From Clostridium sp. (GTDB taxonomy: Bacteria; Bacillota; Clostridia; Lachnospirales; Lachnospiraceae), in assembly GCA_023664385.1 (NCBI GenBank), contig JAMPFU010000006.1, positions 45,555 through 109,554 on the forward strand: a stretch of 64,000 bases of DNA, read 5' to 3'. Shown piece by piece: positions 1 to 7,719 of this stretch (position 1 is its first letter; each line of letters opens with the position of its first letter). A program made the position numbers and the translations under genes. Below the pieces are notes generated by a model, which made no database searches, had not been told where the DNA came from, and worked only from the letters and a program-made list of their open reading frames with translations.

Positions 1-238
1 TCTCTGTACAGACTGCTCTTTCATCCTCCGTCAACACTCCATCAAAGTTTTTATCGAAGTTTTCTCCTACCCACTGCCGAAATCCCTCGTCAGGAAAGGC
101 TATCACAAGATACACGTCTGACATTGCTGCCTTTACTTCATTCATTCCCATACCCGGTACAAGTAAGGTAATCCCCATAACCACAAGCAGTAAAATACCC
201 ATCATGCTGCGCTTTGTTTTTTGTTTTCTCATTCCCAT
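1..238 (-). CDS. N-terminal part of a secreted LRR-type surface protein (3' part lies outside the window)
   Basis: Seventy-nine codons are visible before the gene leaves the left edge. The start ATG at 238 follows a GGAGA box about 7 nt upstream. The N terminus is a clear signal peptide: a basic stretch (MGMRKQKTKR), a hydrophobic core of about 20 residues, and a small-residue cleavage region near residues 34-37 (VKAA). The mature part begins with FPDEGFRQWV and then FDKNFDGVLTEDE, a calcium-loop-like pattern (DxNxDG). In Clostridia this header usually precedes arrays of leucine-rich repeats in surface proteins; the LRR assignment is inference because no repeat is visible here. The promoter region carries three 21-bp-phased repeats (335-384). 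Confidence 0.6.
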   Translation of the reverse strand, partial: MGMRKQKTKRSMMGILLLVVMGITLLVPGMGMNEVKAAMSDVYLVIAFPDEGFRQWVGENFDKNFDGVLTEDERAVCTE

Positions 239-334
239 TTTCCTTTCTCCTTCTCCTCATTTCCTGATTTTCAGGACATACAGAGTTTTTATGGTTATTC
301 TATCAGCAGCATCATAAAGCACAATATACCAGAG

Positions 335-384
335 GTTGCAATTCAGTGACTTCAAGTTGCAATTCAGCGACTTCAGGTTGCAAT
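335..384 (-). promoter_or_regulatory. Three direct repeats at exact 21-bp spacing upstream of the surface-protein gene
   Basis: The core GTTGCAAT (plus strand) begins at 335, 356 and 377, so the period is exactly two helical turns. The 21-bp units 335-355 and 356-376 differ at only two positions. Read on the coding (minus) strand the core is TTGCAAC. Possible -10 elements downstream are TATGAT (311-316) and TAGAAT (297-302). Paired sites about 21 bp apart are the usual arrangement for LytTR-family regulators (AgrA, VirR). Two LytTR proteins are encoded in this window and similarly phased sites precede four other genes, so a LytTR target is inferred. The rest of 239-481 holds nothing else recognisable apart from the asparaginase promoter near 452-457 (TATACT). 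Confidence 0.6.
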
Positions 385-481
385 CGCAGAAACAGGCGGT
401 GTAAGCTTGAAATATATTAGAGAAATTATCATATGAAGGAAACAATTATGGTATACTATTCACGACAGCAAAGAGCAGTGC

Positions 482-537
482 CAGTCTGTAAGATGAAAAA
501 CGGTTGCTTGCAGACCGTTTTTTCAGATTACAGACTG
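482..537 (+). terminator. Nested hairpin with terminator in the asparaginase leader
   Basis: An outer stem pairs CAGTCTGTAA (482-491) perfectly with TTACAGACTG (528-537). Inside it a hairpin pairs AAAAACGGT (496-504) with ACCGTTTTTT (514-523) and ends in a U run. It lies about 80 nt upstream of the asparaginase start and downstream of a TATACT -10 candidate (452-457), so it would be transcribed as leader RNA. The outer and inner stems are compatible, so this is not an obvious two-state switch. An attenuator or a terminator that protects against read-through is inferred. Confidence 0.5.
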
Positions 538-615
538 ATAGGGCGAATGCCCGTGAGCGAGATGAAGCGCAGCGAAATCAAGCTGCACTGCTCTACAATA
601 GAATAGGAGGCTCAC

Positions 616-1668
616 ATGAACATTTGTGTAATATTTACAGGTGGAACAATCAGCTCGTCAGAAAAAAACGGCTACCTCGGACCTGACAAAGCAAACAATT
701 ACAGATTAATAAATGAATATAGAAAACACAATCCCGAAAAATGCGCCGACATAAGCTTTCGCACAGCCGAACCCTACTATATACTAAGTGAAAATCTGAC
801 GGGAACACATATAAACCTGCTTGCAGACTGCATAGACAAAGCAGCATCCTCTGACGACTGCGACGGCATTATCGTAACGCATGGTACGGACACCCTGCAA
901 TACACGGCTGCAGGATTGTCATATATTTATTCTGCGTCTGACATTCCGATTGTTCTGATATCGAGCAATTATATCCTTGATGACAGTAGGGCAAATGGTT
1001 ATGATAATTTTTCAGCGGCAGTAGATTTTATTATGACCTGCCACAAAGCACTGAAAAACGCTACTGCCTCCACAGAAAATAACTTCCCAAATAATACTGT
1101 GGCAAAGCACAGCGGCGTTTATGTTGCATATAAAAATGAAAATGAGCCTGCCATTATACACTATGGTGCAAGGCTTCTTGCCCATATGTCATACAGCGAT
1201 ACCATATACAGCGTAGATAATCTCACTGCAGCGGGCATCGGCATGAAAGAACCATATAAAATACAAAAATCTGATACGGAATTTATTTTCGGTGAAAAGC
1301 CACGATTTTCAGAGCAATCGCCTGTAGCATTTATACGCCCATACCCCGGCGAAAAGTATGCCTTAGTACCTGAGTATGTACGTGCAATATTGCTAGACAC
1401 CTACCACTCGGGAACACTCTGTACAGACAGCAGTGCATTAAGGGATATGCTTTTTGATGCAAACAAAAGAACCATTCCCGTATTTCTGACAGGTGCAGAA
1501 AACAGAACAGCCTATGAAAGCACCAAAATCTATGACGAGCTGAAGATAACTGTTTTGCCAAAGGCATCCCCAATCGCCATGTACATGAAGCTTTGGCTGC
1601 TCGCTTCCACAGGCTGCGATACAATTTCAAAATATATGAATACACCAGTAAGCTTTGATATTATTTAA
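616..1668 (+). CDS. L-asparaginase family protein
   Basis: A 350-aa protein with the two catalytic signatures of the asparaginase/glutaminase family: FTGGTISS near residue 8 (nucleophile Thr) and VTHGTDTL near residue 92 (second Thr with the Asp of the THGTDT triad). It should hydrolyse L-asparagine to aspartate and ammonia. There is no signal peptide, so it is probably cytoplasmic. The ATG at 616 follows an AGGAGG box at 7 nt. Its stop codon overlaps that of the convergent SGNH-like gene, and no terminator lies directly downstream. The last 34 bp of the coding sequence (1629-1662) recur at 7587-7620, which suggests the downstream cassette was inserted at the 3' end of this gene. Confidence 0.88.
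   Translation: MNICVIFTGGTISSSEKNGYLGPDKANNYRLINEYRKHNPEKCADISFRTAEPYYILSENLTGTHINLLADCIDKAASSDDCDGIIVTHGTDTLQYTAAGLSYIYSASDIPIVLISSNYILDDSRANGYDNFSAAVDFIMTCHKALKNATASTENNFPNNTVAKHSGVYVAYKNENEPAIIHYGARLLAHMSYSDTIYSVDNLTAAGIGMKEPYKIQKSDTEFIFGEKPRFSEQSPVAFIRPYPGEKYALVPEYVRAILLDTYHSGTLCTDSSALRDMLFDANKRTIPVFLTGAENRTAYESTKIYDELKITVLPKASPIAMYMKLWLLASTGCDTISKYMNTPVSFDII
1629..1662. repeat. 34-bp direct repeat, left copy (asparaginase 3' end)
   Basis: These 34 bases are identical to 7587-7620 in the same orientation, and the similarity continues imperfectly through the TTAAT that contains the stop codon. They encode the C-terminal residues KYMNTPVSFDI of the asparaginase. The two copies are 5958 bp apart and bracket the whole ligase-to-SGNH cassette. 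The arrangement resembles an attachment-site duplication after integration at a gene's 3' end, although no integrase gene lies between the copies. Confidence 0.9.
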
Positions 1669-2624
1669 TCCTTGAAGGAAAACTCCCCTGACGCAGAAAT
1701 GCAATCCTCCCACGCCTTGTAGTCAGGGTTTTTTCTTCTATCCGACAATGTATATTTATCAACAAGATACGCTCCCATAAAGTGTGTTGTCTTCTTTGCT
1801 CCCACAAAATTCAAATGGTCGCCGCCATCCTTTGTGTCCGTAAGCCAGTCTATACCAATATTATGTTCCAAATTCAAATCCACATAAGCCACGTCATACA
1901 TTTCCGCCCACTGCGTTACGCCATTATGCCTTTCGTAGCTCCAGTTTTTTGGCGATGGCACGCTTACAAGCACAAGCTTTGCATGATTTTCCTGACATAG
2001 TTTAAGAATTTTATCCAAATAATCATATGTATCATTTGGAAATTCCTCCACAATATCAGTTTTATTCATATAAGCGCCGCCTGTATAAGGAATGACGCTT
2101 TTCCTTAAAACAAAGCCCTTGAAATCACGTCCCGATATGCCCGTTCCCTGTTCCAAAAAACCGCTTCCAATATTTTTCCAATCAGAATGATACGCAAACA
2201 CAGGTATATGATTTGAAAGAAATTGCATTACGCTGTCCCCATCCTCACATTTTGATGTGGGGGTTCTATACAGACAGCTTGTTTCAAGCACAACCACCCT
2301 TGGCTCCTGCGTTTTAAAAGCATTTTCCAGTATGGCATATGTGTCGCAAAGTCTTTGTGCAGATGTAGCACATACATAAGATGTAAACCCGTATTCCTGA
2401 TACATCTGTAACGGACAGAAGCTGGAATAACATTCGCTATCCCCACAAAAAATCACCTCAATGCTGTTGTCTGCCTCAGCGTCAATCTCACTATCCTTAC
2501 ATTTTACTGAATTCATGTCATAGATATTTCTATCCCTGTTAAATGCAAGCGATAAAAGCGTAAGCATTGCAAAAAGACCAATCCAAAATCCTATTACCTT
2601 TATTACGTTTTTACTTATCTTCAT
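1665..2624 (-). CDS. DltD/AlgX-like SGNH-family exported protein
   Basis: About 319 aa with an N-terminal membrane anchor (residues ~10-27, IGFWIGLFAMLTLLSLAF) followed by an extracytoplasmic domain. It has an SGNH/GDSL-like first block (VIFCGDSECYSSF) and a late DxxH-type motif (DGGDHLNFVGA) carrying the catalytic His. It sits directly after an MBOAT gene, as DltD does after DltB, so it probably completes transfer of an acyl or aminoacyl group to a surface polymer. The start is ambiguous: ATG 2624 is preferred here, GTG 2633 is in frame. The GTG overlaps the stop of a four-codon reading frame with the best ribosome binding site. The gene's stop codon lies at the edge of the 34-bp repeat. Confidence 0.75.
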   Translation of the reverse strand: MKISKNVIKVIGFWIGLFAMLTLLSLAFNRDRNIYDMNSVKCKDSEIDAEADNSIEVIFCGDSECYSSFCPLQMYQEYGFTSYVCATSAQRLCDTYAILENAFKTQEPRVVVLETSCLYRTPTSKCEDGDSVMQFLSNHIPVFAYHSDWKNIGSGFLEQGTGISGRDFKGFVLRKSVIPYTGGAYMNKTDIVEEFPNDTYDYLDKILKLCQENHAKLVLVSVPSPKNWSYERHNGVTQWAEMYDVAYVDLNLEHNIGIDWLTDTKDGGDHLNFVGAKKTTHFMGAYLVDKYTLSDRRKNPDYKAWEDCISASGEFSFKD

Positions 2625-2629
2625 GTTAA

Positions 2630-2644
2630 TCACTTCTTTCGCAT
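2630..2644 (-). other. Four-codon leader reading frame with a strong RBS ahead of the SGNH gene
   Basis: Reading leftward, GGAGG at 7 nt spacing precedes ATG CGA AAG AAG TGA (MRKK, stop). The TGA overlaps an in-frame GTG of the downstream gene in a GTGA arrangement. The downstream gene has no comparable Shine-Dalgarno of its own. Translational coupling through the minicistron is one explanation; a recently shifted start codon is another. Confidence 0.35.
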
Positions 2645-2660
2645 TTTAAGCCTCCGGTAA

Positions 2661-4151
2661 TCAATATGCGGCATAAATCATATCTACCACAGTGTAGCCT
2701 GCACCATAAGCCCCAAATATCACAATACATAAAATTGCCGCATACCAAAATCCCCATCTTACGGCAAGCCTCTGCGAGGCAATTTTTTGTCTTATGGATA
2801 TGCCCTTTTCATGCAACACATCCACAAGCATGACAATGACAAAACATACGGCTGCCAAAATCATATCATATCCGTCCACTCCGAAATTTGTCTCCCAAAG
2901 TGCTGATAGATTAAAGCTTGTCAGCATACGCCCCAGCATACCAAATCCTTGGGATACTGTTGGTGCGCGGAAAAACATTTCCCCGATATTTACAATGAGG
3001 AAAAGCTTGATACTCCTGAGAAGCCTTACCAGCGTCCCGTCAGGAGAAAGCTTCATACGCTCCATAAACCTTGCGGTCGGATTCTCCAGTATATTTTCCA
3101 AAAAGATAATCATAAAATAATACATGCCGTAAAATAAATATGTCCACCCTGCACCATGCCATATTCCGTTTGACAACCAAACAAAGAACAAGGCTATTGT
3201 CGGCGCAACAAATTTACTTACTTGTATTCCCCAAATTCCCTTGACATGTTTCACAAGCTTTTTTACAGGCTTTGCAAGAGATACGGGATAAAAAACATAA
3301 TCCTTAAGCCATGCCCCTAACGTAATATGCCATCTCCGCCAAAAGTCAGAAGCATTCCTTGCAAAAAAGGGTTGCCTGAAATTTTCAGGTAGTTTAATGC
3401 CGAATATCTGTCCGCTTCCAATAACAATATCCATACAGCCCGAAAATTCCATGTATAGCTGTATCGTAAAGCATATTACTCCCACGGCAATCGCCGAGCC
3501 TGCGTAGCTCTCATATGAATGAAATACCTTTCCCACCATTGGGGCAATCCTGTCTGCAATAAGCATTTTTTTGAAAAGTCCCCAAACGATTCGTTGATAT
3601 CCGAAGACAAGATTTTCAAACTCTATTTTCTTTCCTGCATAAAGCGCTTCGGCAACTTCGCCGAATCTGCTTATCGGTCCCTCCATAATCTGAGGGAAAA
3701 AGCTTAAATAGAGCGCTGTCTTTGCAAAATTTTTCTCTGCCTGAATGGTACCTCTGTACACATCCATCATGTATGAAATGGTTTGCAGCGTATAATAGGA
3801 TATTCCGATTGGGGCAATCAGGCTTATTCCAAACACCTTCAGGTATTTGTACACAATCAGCATGCCAAGGGTCAGACAAATGCCACAGGCAAGAACCATA
3901 CGTTTTCTTGCAGTAAGCTTTTTACCTTTAAGCTTTCCGCTCTCCATAACAAAGCCCAAAGCACGTCCTGTTGTATATGTAATCACAGTTGCCGCCAAAA
4001 GACATAGAATAAGCCATTTGCTTATCATCCAAAAAAATACATAATCAGCCGCAAGAAGCACAGACCATCTATATTTTTCAGGTGCAAGCTGATACAAAAG
4101 CATCACGGCGGGCAAAAATATTAAGCTGTAGGTGAGAAGATGATATGCCAT
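2661..4151 (-). CDS. MBOAT-family membrane O-acyltransferase (DltB/AlgI-like)
   Basis: A 496-aa polytopic membrane protein with the hallmark MBOAT blocks: WRRWHITLGAWLKDYV near residue 270 and NGIWHGAGWTYLFYG near residue 330, the latter holding the catalytic His. Such enzymes transfer acyl or aminoacyl groups across the membrane to teichoic acid or polysaccharide, with the donor carried on a small carrier protein. Here a carrier protein gene ends 1 nt upstream and an SGNH-like gene follows, as in dlt operons. The ATG at 4151 follows GGAGGAGGG. The acyl group itself is not known; the neighbouring PLP decarboxylase suggests a decarboxylated amino acid rather than D-alanine. Confidence 0.88.
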   Translation of the reverse strand: MAYHLLTYSLIFLPAVMLLYQLAPEKYRWSVLLAADYVFFWMISKWLILCLLAATVITYTTGRALGFVMESGKLKGKKLTARKRMVLACGICLTLGMLIVYKYLKVFGISLIAPIGISYYTLQTISYMMDVYRGTIQAEKNFAKTALYLSFFPQIMEGPISRFGEVAEALYAGKKIEFENLVFGYQRIVWGLFKKMLIADRIAPMVGKVFHSYESYAGSAIAVGVICFTIQLYMEFSGCMDIVIGSGQIFGIKLPENFRQPFFARNASDFWRRWHITLGAWLKDYVFYPVSLAKPVKKLVKHVKGIWGIQVSKFVAPTIALFFVWLSNGIWHGAGWTYLFYGMYYFMIIFLENILENPTARFMERMKLSPDGTLVRLLRSIKLFLIVNIGEMFFRAPTVSQGFGMLGRMLTSFNLSALWETNFGVDGYDMILAAVCFVIVMLVDVLHEKGISIRQKIASQRLAVRWGFWYAAILCIVIFGAYGAGYTVVDMIYAAY

Positions 4152-4152
4152 C

Positions 4153-4383
4153 TTAACCCTCCTCCTTTAAACGGCAAATCATGTCCCAAAGTGCTGCTGC
4201 CGAATTGAAATTATCCGGGATAAGCTCCGCAGGGGACACCTCAACATCAAATGCCTCCTCAAGCTCAGAAACCAAGGAAAGTATCGCAAAGGAATCCAAA
4301 ATGTGGTCATCAATCAGTGTCGTACAGCTTTTCACATCCTCCCCTGGTACAATTTCCTCCAAAATTTCAAGTAATTTTTCCAT
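4153..4383 (-). CDS. Acyl/aminoacyl carrier protein (DltC-like)
   Basis: A 76-aa acidic, helical protein with the phosphopantetheine attachment motif ILDSFAIL; Ser31 is the expected attachment residue. Length and motif fit DltC or a stand-alone peptidyl carrier protein. It lies between the PLP decarboxylase (its start touches that gene's end) and the MBOAT gene (1-nt gap), so it is part of a tightly packed operon. Inferred role: it accepts an aminoacyl group from the AMP ligase, presents it to the decarboxylase, and delivers the product to the MBOAT protein. Confidence 0.85.
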   Translation of the reverse strand: MEKLLEILEEIVPGEDVKSCTTLIDDHILDSFAILSLVSELEEAFDVEVSPAELIPDNFNSAAALWDMICRLKEEG

Positions 4384-5574
4384 TTATTTATCCTCCGTTT
4401 TACTATTTAATATATTTATCTCCATTTTATTCCTTAACACTTCTACGCATCCGTCCGTTCCCACAAGAACGACCTGTGGAAGCTCCCTGCTTAAAAACAG
4501 TGCCATTCCTTCGGTTACCGAGTAAGCACCACACCTTTCAAAAACCAAAACATCGCCCACGGCGTAATCCTCCTGCGCTGCTCCACGTACCAAAACATCA
4601 TTTGCAGTACAGAGGGAACCACAGATTGTCCATTTCGTTATGGAAGCATCCCCCTGTTCTCCTGACAGCTTCAGAAGCTTGATATATGGCTTTTTCATTC
4701 CCATAAGCTGCCCGTAGTAATTTATCTGATGAATACCGCCGTCAACGATTATATAACCCATGCCGTCCGACTTTTTTATATCCATAATACGTGTCAGAAA
4801 GACGCCGCACTCTGCCGTCAAAAAACGTCCAAGCTCTATGGTAATGCTCCTGTACCCGCTAACCTTTTTCAAAAGCCTGCCAAGCGCTGCAATATCATTC
4901 TGCCCCAATGAATTTTCACCTTCAAAATATGAAATTCCAAGTCCTGGACCATATTCCAGCTCCATGTCAGCAATCCCATACGTTCCGGTAAGGTATTTGG
5001 CATATTCCGTAAGCATTGCAAGCTCTTTTTCCACCTTATCAAGTTTCTTCTGCGTGCCTGCATAATAGTGAATACCCGCAAGCTCCAGCACACCGTCCGC
5101 AATCAGCTCACAAAGCACACGCTCAAGCGTCTCCCTGTCCATTCCAAACTGATTTTTTGCAGACAGCCTCAAAAATACCTTGAGCCTTACGCCAATATTT
5201 CCTGCACAGTCCTTTAAAAGCTTGTATTGCATGGGAGATTCAATTGTATAAAAGCCTTTTCCCTGACTGTAGGATAAAATTCTTTTCATGGCTTCTTCCG
5301 TTTTGCTCACGCCTGATACAACAAGCCTTTCAGGCGCTATATTCTCCCTTATGCATATCTCATACTCCCCCTGCGAGCAAACCTCCAGCCTGTCCGTCAT
5401 ATGCGAAAGTCGTTCTGCAAGAAACGGATTTGCTTTCATGGCAAAGCATAGTCCTATATCATTGGGAAGACTCCGCCTGATTTTTTCGGTCAGGTCAGAA
5501 AGTATATCCTCGAAAAACACATATGCAGGCGTCCCATATTGCAGGGCTAAAGCCTTTATTTTTTCGTAATCCAC
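4384..5574 (-). CDS. LysA-like type III PLP-dependent decarboxylase
   Basis: A 396-aa protein of the alanine-racemase-fold decarboxylases (diaminopimelate/ornithine decarboxylase group). The PLP lysine is Lys47 in FAMKANP. SGVSKTEE, HYYAGTQ and GPGLGISYFEG match the PLP-phosphate-binding blocks, and FERCGAYSV matches the C-terminal active-site Cys region. Start is GTG 5574 with GAGG at 8 nt. In a dlt-like operon the enzyme is out of place: true dlt operons have no decarboxylase. Established parallels are BtrK, which decarboxylates glutamyl-carrier protein in butirosin synthesis, and the PLP decarboxylases of exosortase-associated clusters. I infer that it acts on a carrier-bound amino acid. 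A free amino acid decarboxylase remains possible. Confidence 0.82.
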   Translation of the reverse strand: MDYEKIKALALQYGTPAYVFFEDILSDLTEKIRRSLPNDIGLCFAMKANPFLAERLSHMTDRLEVCSQGEYEICIRENIAPERLVVSGVSKTEEAMKRILSYSQGKGFYTIESPMQYKLLKDCAGNIGVRLKVFLRLSAKNQFGMDRETLERVLCELIADGVLELAGIHYYAGTQKKLDKVEKELAMLTEYAKYLTGTYGIADMELEYGPGLGISYFEGENSLGQNDIAALGRLLKKVSGYRSITIELGRFLTAECGVFLTRIMDIKKSDGMGYIIVDGGIHQINYYGQLMGMKKPYIKLLKLSGEQGDASITKWTICGSLCTANDVLVRGAAQEDYAVGDVLVFERCGAYSVTEGMALFLSRELPQVVLVGTDGCVEVLRNKMEINILNSKTEDK

Positions 5575-5607
5575 ATCTTATTCCTCGTTTCTTCTACATA
5601 TTATTTC

Positions 5608-7140
5608 TTATTTATCAATTCTCTTTTTTGTGTACGTTTCCTTAAGCAATTTTCTGTCTGTCTTGCCATTTTTTGTAAGAGGCAGCTCGTCCATGCGTTT
5701 CAATACATTTGGCACCATGTATTCAGGTACATGTTTTTTCATTTCCGATACGATAAGCTTTTTGTCGTCTCCGCCCACATAGCAGGCAACAAGCTTGCCC
5801 GCTTCCTCATCATAAAAACAGCAGGCATGCCCCACAATGCTTACGGCATTTAAGACGCTTTCTACTTCCTCAAGCTCTATCCGGTGTCCCATGTGCTTAA
5901 TCTGAAAATCCTTTCTTCCTGCAAAGCAGAGAAGCCCCTCGTCGTTATAATATGCCAAATCCCCTGTCCTATATATTGTTTCAGGAAAAGTCCCGTTGAG
6001 TGGGTTTTGCACAAAGGATTTCGCCGTCATTTCGGGATTATTGTAATATCCAAGAGCAAGGGAGCTTCCTGCAACACAGATTTCCCCATGCGAAAATGTA
6101 TTTTCTTTTGTTATCTCATGGTCCGCCTCGTCAAGCAGCATTACCCTTTCATTCGGAAATGCAGTTCCCATAGGAAGTATATCGCCCTCCGAAAAAGGTC
6201 TATCCAGCACATAATATGTACAGTTGCAGGTTATCTCCGTCGGTCCGTAAAGATTTACAAACAACGCATCGGGATAACAGGATCTCCACAGATTAAGCTG
6301 CTTTACAGGCATCACTTCGCCGCTGAATAAAATTTTATTGATATGGGAGGGTATTTTATAGTTCAATCCGTGGAGACGGCTTAACAGGCATAGCGCCGAT
6401 ACAGCCCAAATAAGCGTTGTCACATTATTTTCCTCAAGCATATCCACAACACGGTTCGGAAACATAAAATATGCTTTTGGAATAATGACAAGGGTTGCGC
6501 CCATTTTCAAGGTGCTGTAAATGTCCTTTACCGACACGTCAAAGTCGAAGGGTGCCTGATTGCCAATCACGTCATCTCCTGTTATGTGAAACATATCCGT
6601 AAAGCAATCTATAAAATCAATGACCGACCTATGACATATCAGCACTCCCTTTGGAATACCTGTTGAGCCTGAGGTAAAATTGCAGTAGATAGGATCCGTG
6701 TCCACCATTTTATTTCTGACAGCCGCAAGCGCCACCTCATCCACAGACGCATCCCTGTACAAATCAGATACGATAAGTATTTCTCCCTCAAAGCCTGCCT
6801 CTTTCAGCTTCGCTTCCTTGTCAGGCTCGGTAATTACAATATCGTTTTTTAGTGTTTTAAAAATCATCCCGATTCTGTCAGCGGGAAAGGAAGGGTCCAG
6901 CAGCGTGTAAAAGCATCCTGCATATAAAATTCCCATAAATGTTTTTAGCGCCGTAACGCCCTTATCCATAAATACAACAATGGGCTTTCGCATATTGGTT
7001 TTTCCTAAAAGCATCGTTCCTATACATCTTGCTTCTTCCGTAAGCTGTCTGTATGTACATGATATGCGCTCGTCCATTGCCGCCGTTTTATACGGACAGC
7101 GTTTATAGCTTTCCTCTAAGTATTCCAAAACATTGTTCAT
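5608..7140 (-). CDS. AMP-forming amino acid ligase (adenylation domain, DltA-like)
   Basis: About 510 aa, the usual length of DltA and stand-alone adenylation enzymes. The core motifs are visible in order: TSGSTGIPKGV (A3), NLYGPTE (A5), YRTGDLAYYNDEG (A7) and LTKNGKTDRK (A10 with catalytic Lys near the C terminus). It should activate an amino acid as the adenylate and load it on the carrier protein at 4153-4383. The ATG at 7140 with an upstream AGGAGG is preferred over an in-frame codon at 7188 that has no good ribosome binding site. It is first in a five-gene leftward operon behind a region with many 11-bp-phased boxes. Substrate specificity cannot be read reliably here. Confidence 0.85.
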   Translation of the reverse strand: MNNVLEYLEESYKRCPYKTAAMDERISCTYRQLTEEARCIGTMLLGKTNMRKPIVVFMDKGVTALKTFMGILYAGCFYTLLDPSFPADRIGMIFKTLKNDIVITEPDKEAKLKEAGFEGEILIVSDLYRDASVDEVALAAVRNKMVDTDPIYCNFTSGSTGIPKGVLICHRSVIDFIDCFTDMFHITGDDVIGNQAPFDFDVSVKDIYSTLKMGATLVIIPKAYFMFPNRVVDMLEENNVTTLIWAVSALCLLSRLHGLNYKIPSHINKILFSGEVMPVKQLNLWRSCYPDALFVNLYGPTEITCNCTYYVLDRPFSEGDILPMGTAFPNERVMLLDEADHEITKENTFSHGEICVAGSSLALGYYNNPEMTAKSFVQNPLNGTFPETIYRTGDLAYYNDEGLLCFAGRKDFQIKHMGHRIELEEVESVLNAVSIVGHACCFYDEEAGKLVACYVGGDDKKLIVSEMKKHVPEYMVPNVLKRMDELPLTKNGKTDRKLLKETYTKKRIDK

Positions 7141-7240
7141 CGGTACCCTTCCTCCTGCCGTGGTGTCCTTTTGTACCACGCTTTCCACCTTACGCTGAAT
7201 ACATTATCAGATAAATTCTTAACATTAAACCGATAATTCC

Positions 7241-7350
7241 TTTAAGTTTTCCTTAAGATGACTATATCAGTCAGTTCTTAAATTTTGCTTAAAGGTTTCT
7301 TAAATTTCCATTAAAAATAATATATCATCCGTTTCTTACAAAATTCTAAC
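7241..7350 (-). promoter_or_regulatory. Array of 11-bp-phased CTTAA boxes in the promoter of the dlt-like operon
   Basis: Pentamers CTTAA/ATTAA start at 7277, 7288, 7299 and 7310, exactly 11 bp apart. Related pairs lie at 7241/7252 (TTTAA, CTTAA) and 7335/7346 (CTTAC, CTAAC), again 11 bp apart, with 25 bp between the groups. On the coding strand a -10-like TATAGT lies at 7262-7267, just downstream of the central four boxes. Direct repeats at 11 bp are the binding pattern of OmpR/PhoB-family response regulators (for example SaeR, GTTAA-N6-GTTAA). No such regulator is encoded in the window. The remaining stretch to 7490 is AT-rich without other recognisable content. Confidence 0.6.
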
Positions 7351-7499
7351 AAAAAGCATTTTATTTATGGTCTAATTATACTATCTGATTAGTACAATGA
7401 TACAATAATACAATTTTCATAATTTGTCAATGCGATTACTGTTAAATTTTGCTGTTAAATTTTATTAATTGGTAATTGACCTGCCTGTTACCGGCACTA

Positions 7500-7558
7500 A
7501 AAATTGCCGACATAAGATATTCTTATATAAAACAGAACTATCTTACATCGGCAATTTT
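7500..7558. terminator. Long hairpin between the dlt-like operon and the right 34-bp repeat
   Basis: A ~22-bp imperfect stem pairs AAAATTGCCGA... (from 7500) with ...TCGGCAATTTT (to 7558), with a loop near 7522-7536. It has a short U run on the minus side. It could end read-through from 7720-8574 or mark the boundary of the inserted segment. Confidence 0.5.
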
Positions 7559-7586
7559 CAGTACCATAACGTCAAATGCAAATGAA

Positions 7587-7620
7587 AAAATATATGAATA
7601 CACCAGTAAGCTTTGATATT
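7587..7620. repeat. 34-bp direct repeat, right copy (orphan asparaginase 3' end)
   Basis: Identical to 1629-1662 and followed by GCTTAATTCC, where the left copy reads ATTTAATCC. It has no upstream asparaginase sequence attached, so it is an orphan gene end. A hairpin terminator follows 30 bp later (7651-7683). This is what one would expect if this was the original 3' end and terminator of the asparaginase gene before the cassette arrived. Confidence 0.88.
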
Positions 7621-7650
7621 GCTTAATTCCTCAGCCAGTCTAATATAGCA

Positions 7651-7683
7651 AAAAACACCGCATGTCTGCTTCATGTGGCGTTT
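7651..7683 (-). terminator. Rho-independent terminator of the DUF285-repeat gene
   Basis: AAACACCGCATG pairs with CATGTGGCGTTT (two wobble pairs) around a short loop. Read leftward it is followed by six U, as expected for the end of the gene at 7720-8574. Confidence 0.7.
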
Positions 7684-7719
7684 GCATTATTATATCGTCA
7701 ATCGAAACCTTGTGGTGCT

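Noticed and set aside
257..445. 62-aa minus-strand frame
   Set aside because: It is made of the 21-bp promoter repeats and has no ribosome binding site.
1629..7620. Prophage or conjugative element between the 34-bp repeats
   Set aside because: No integrase, phage or mobilisation gene is present; only the repeat geometry supports mobility.
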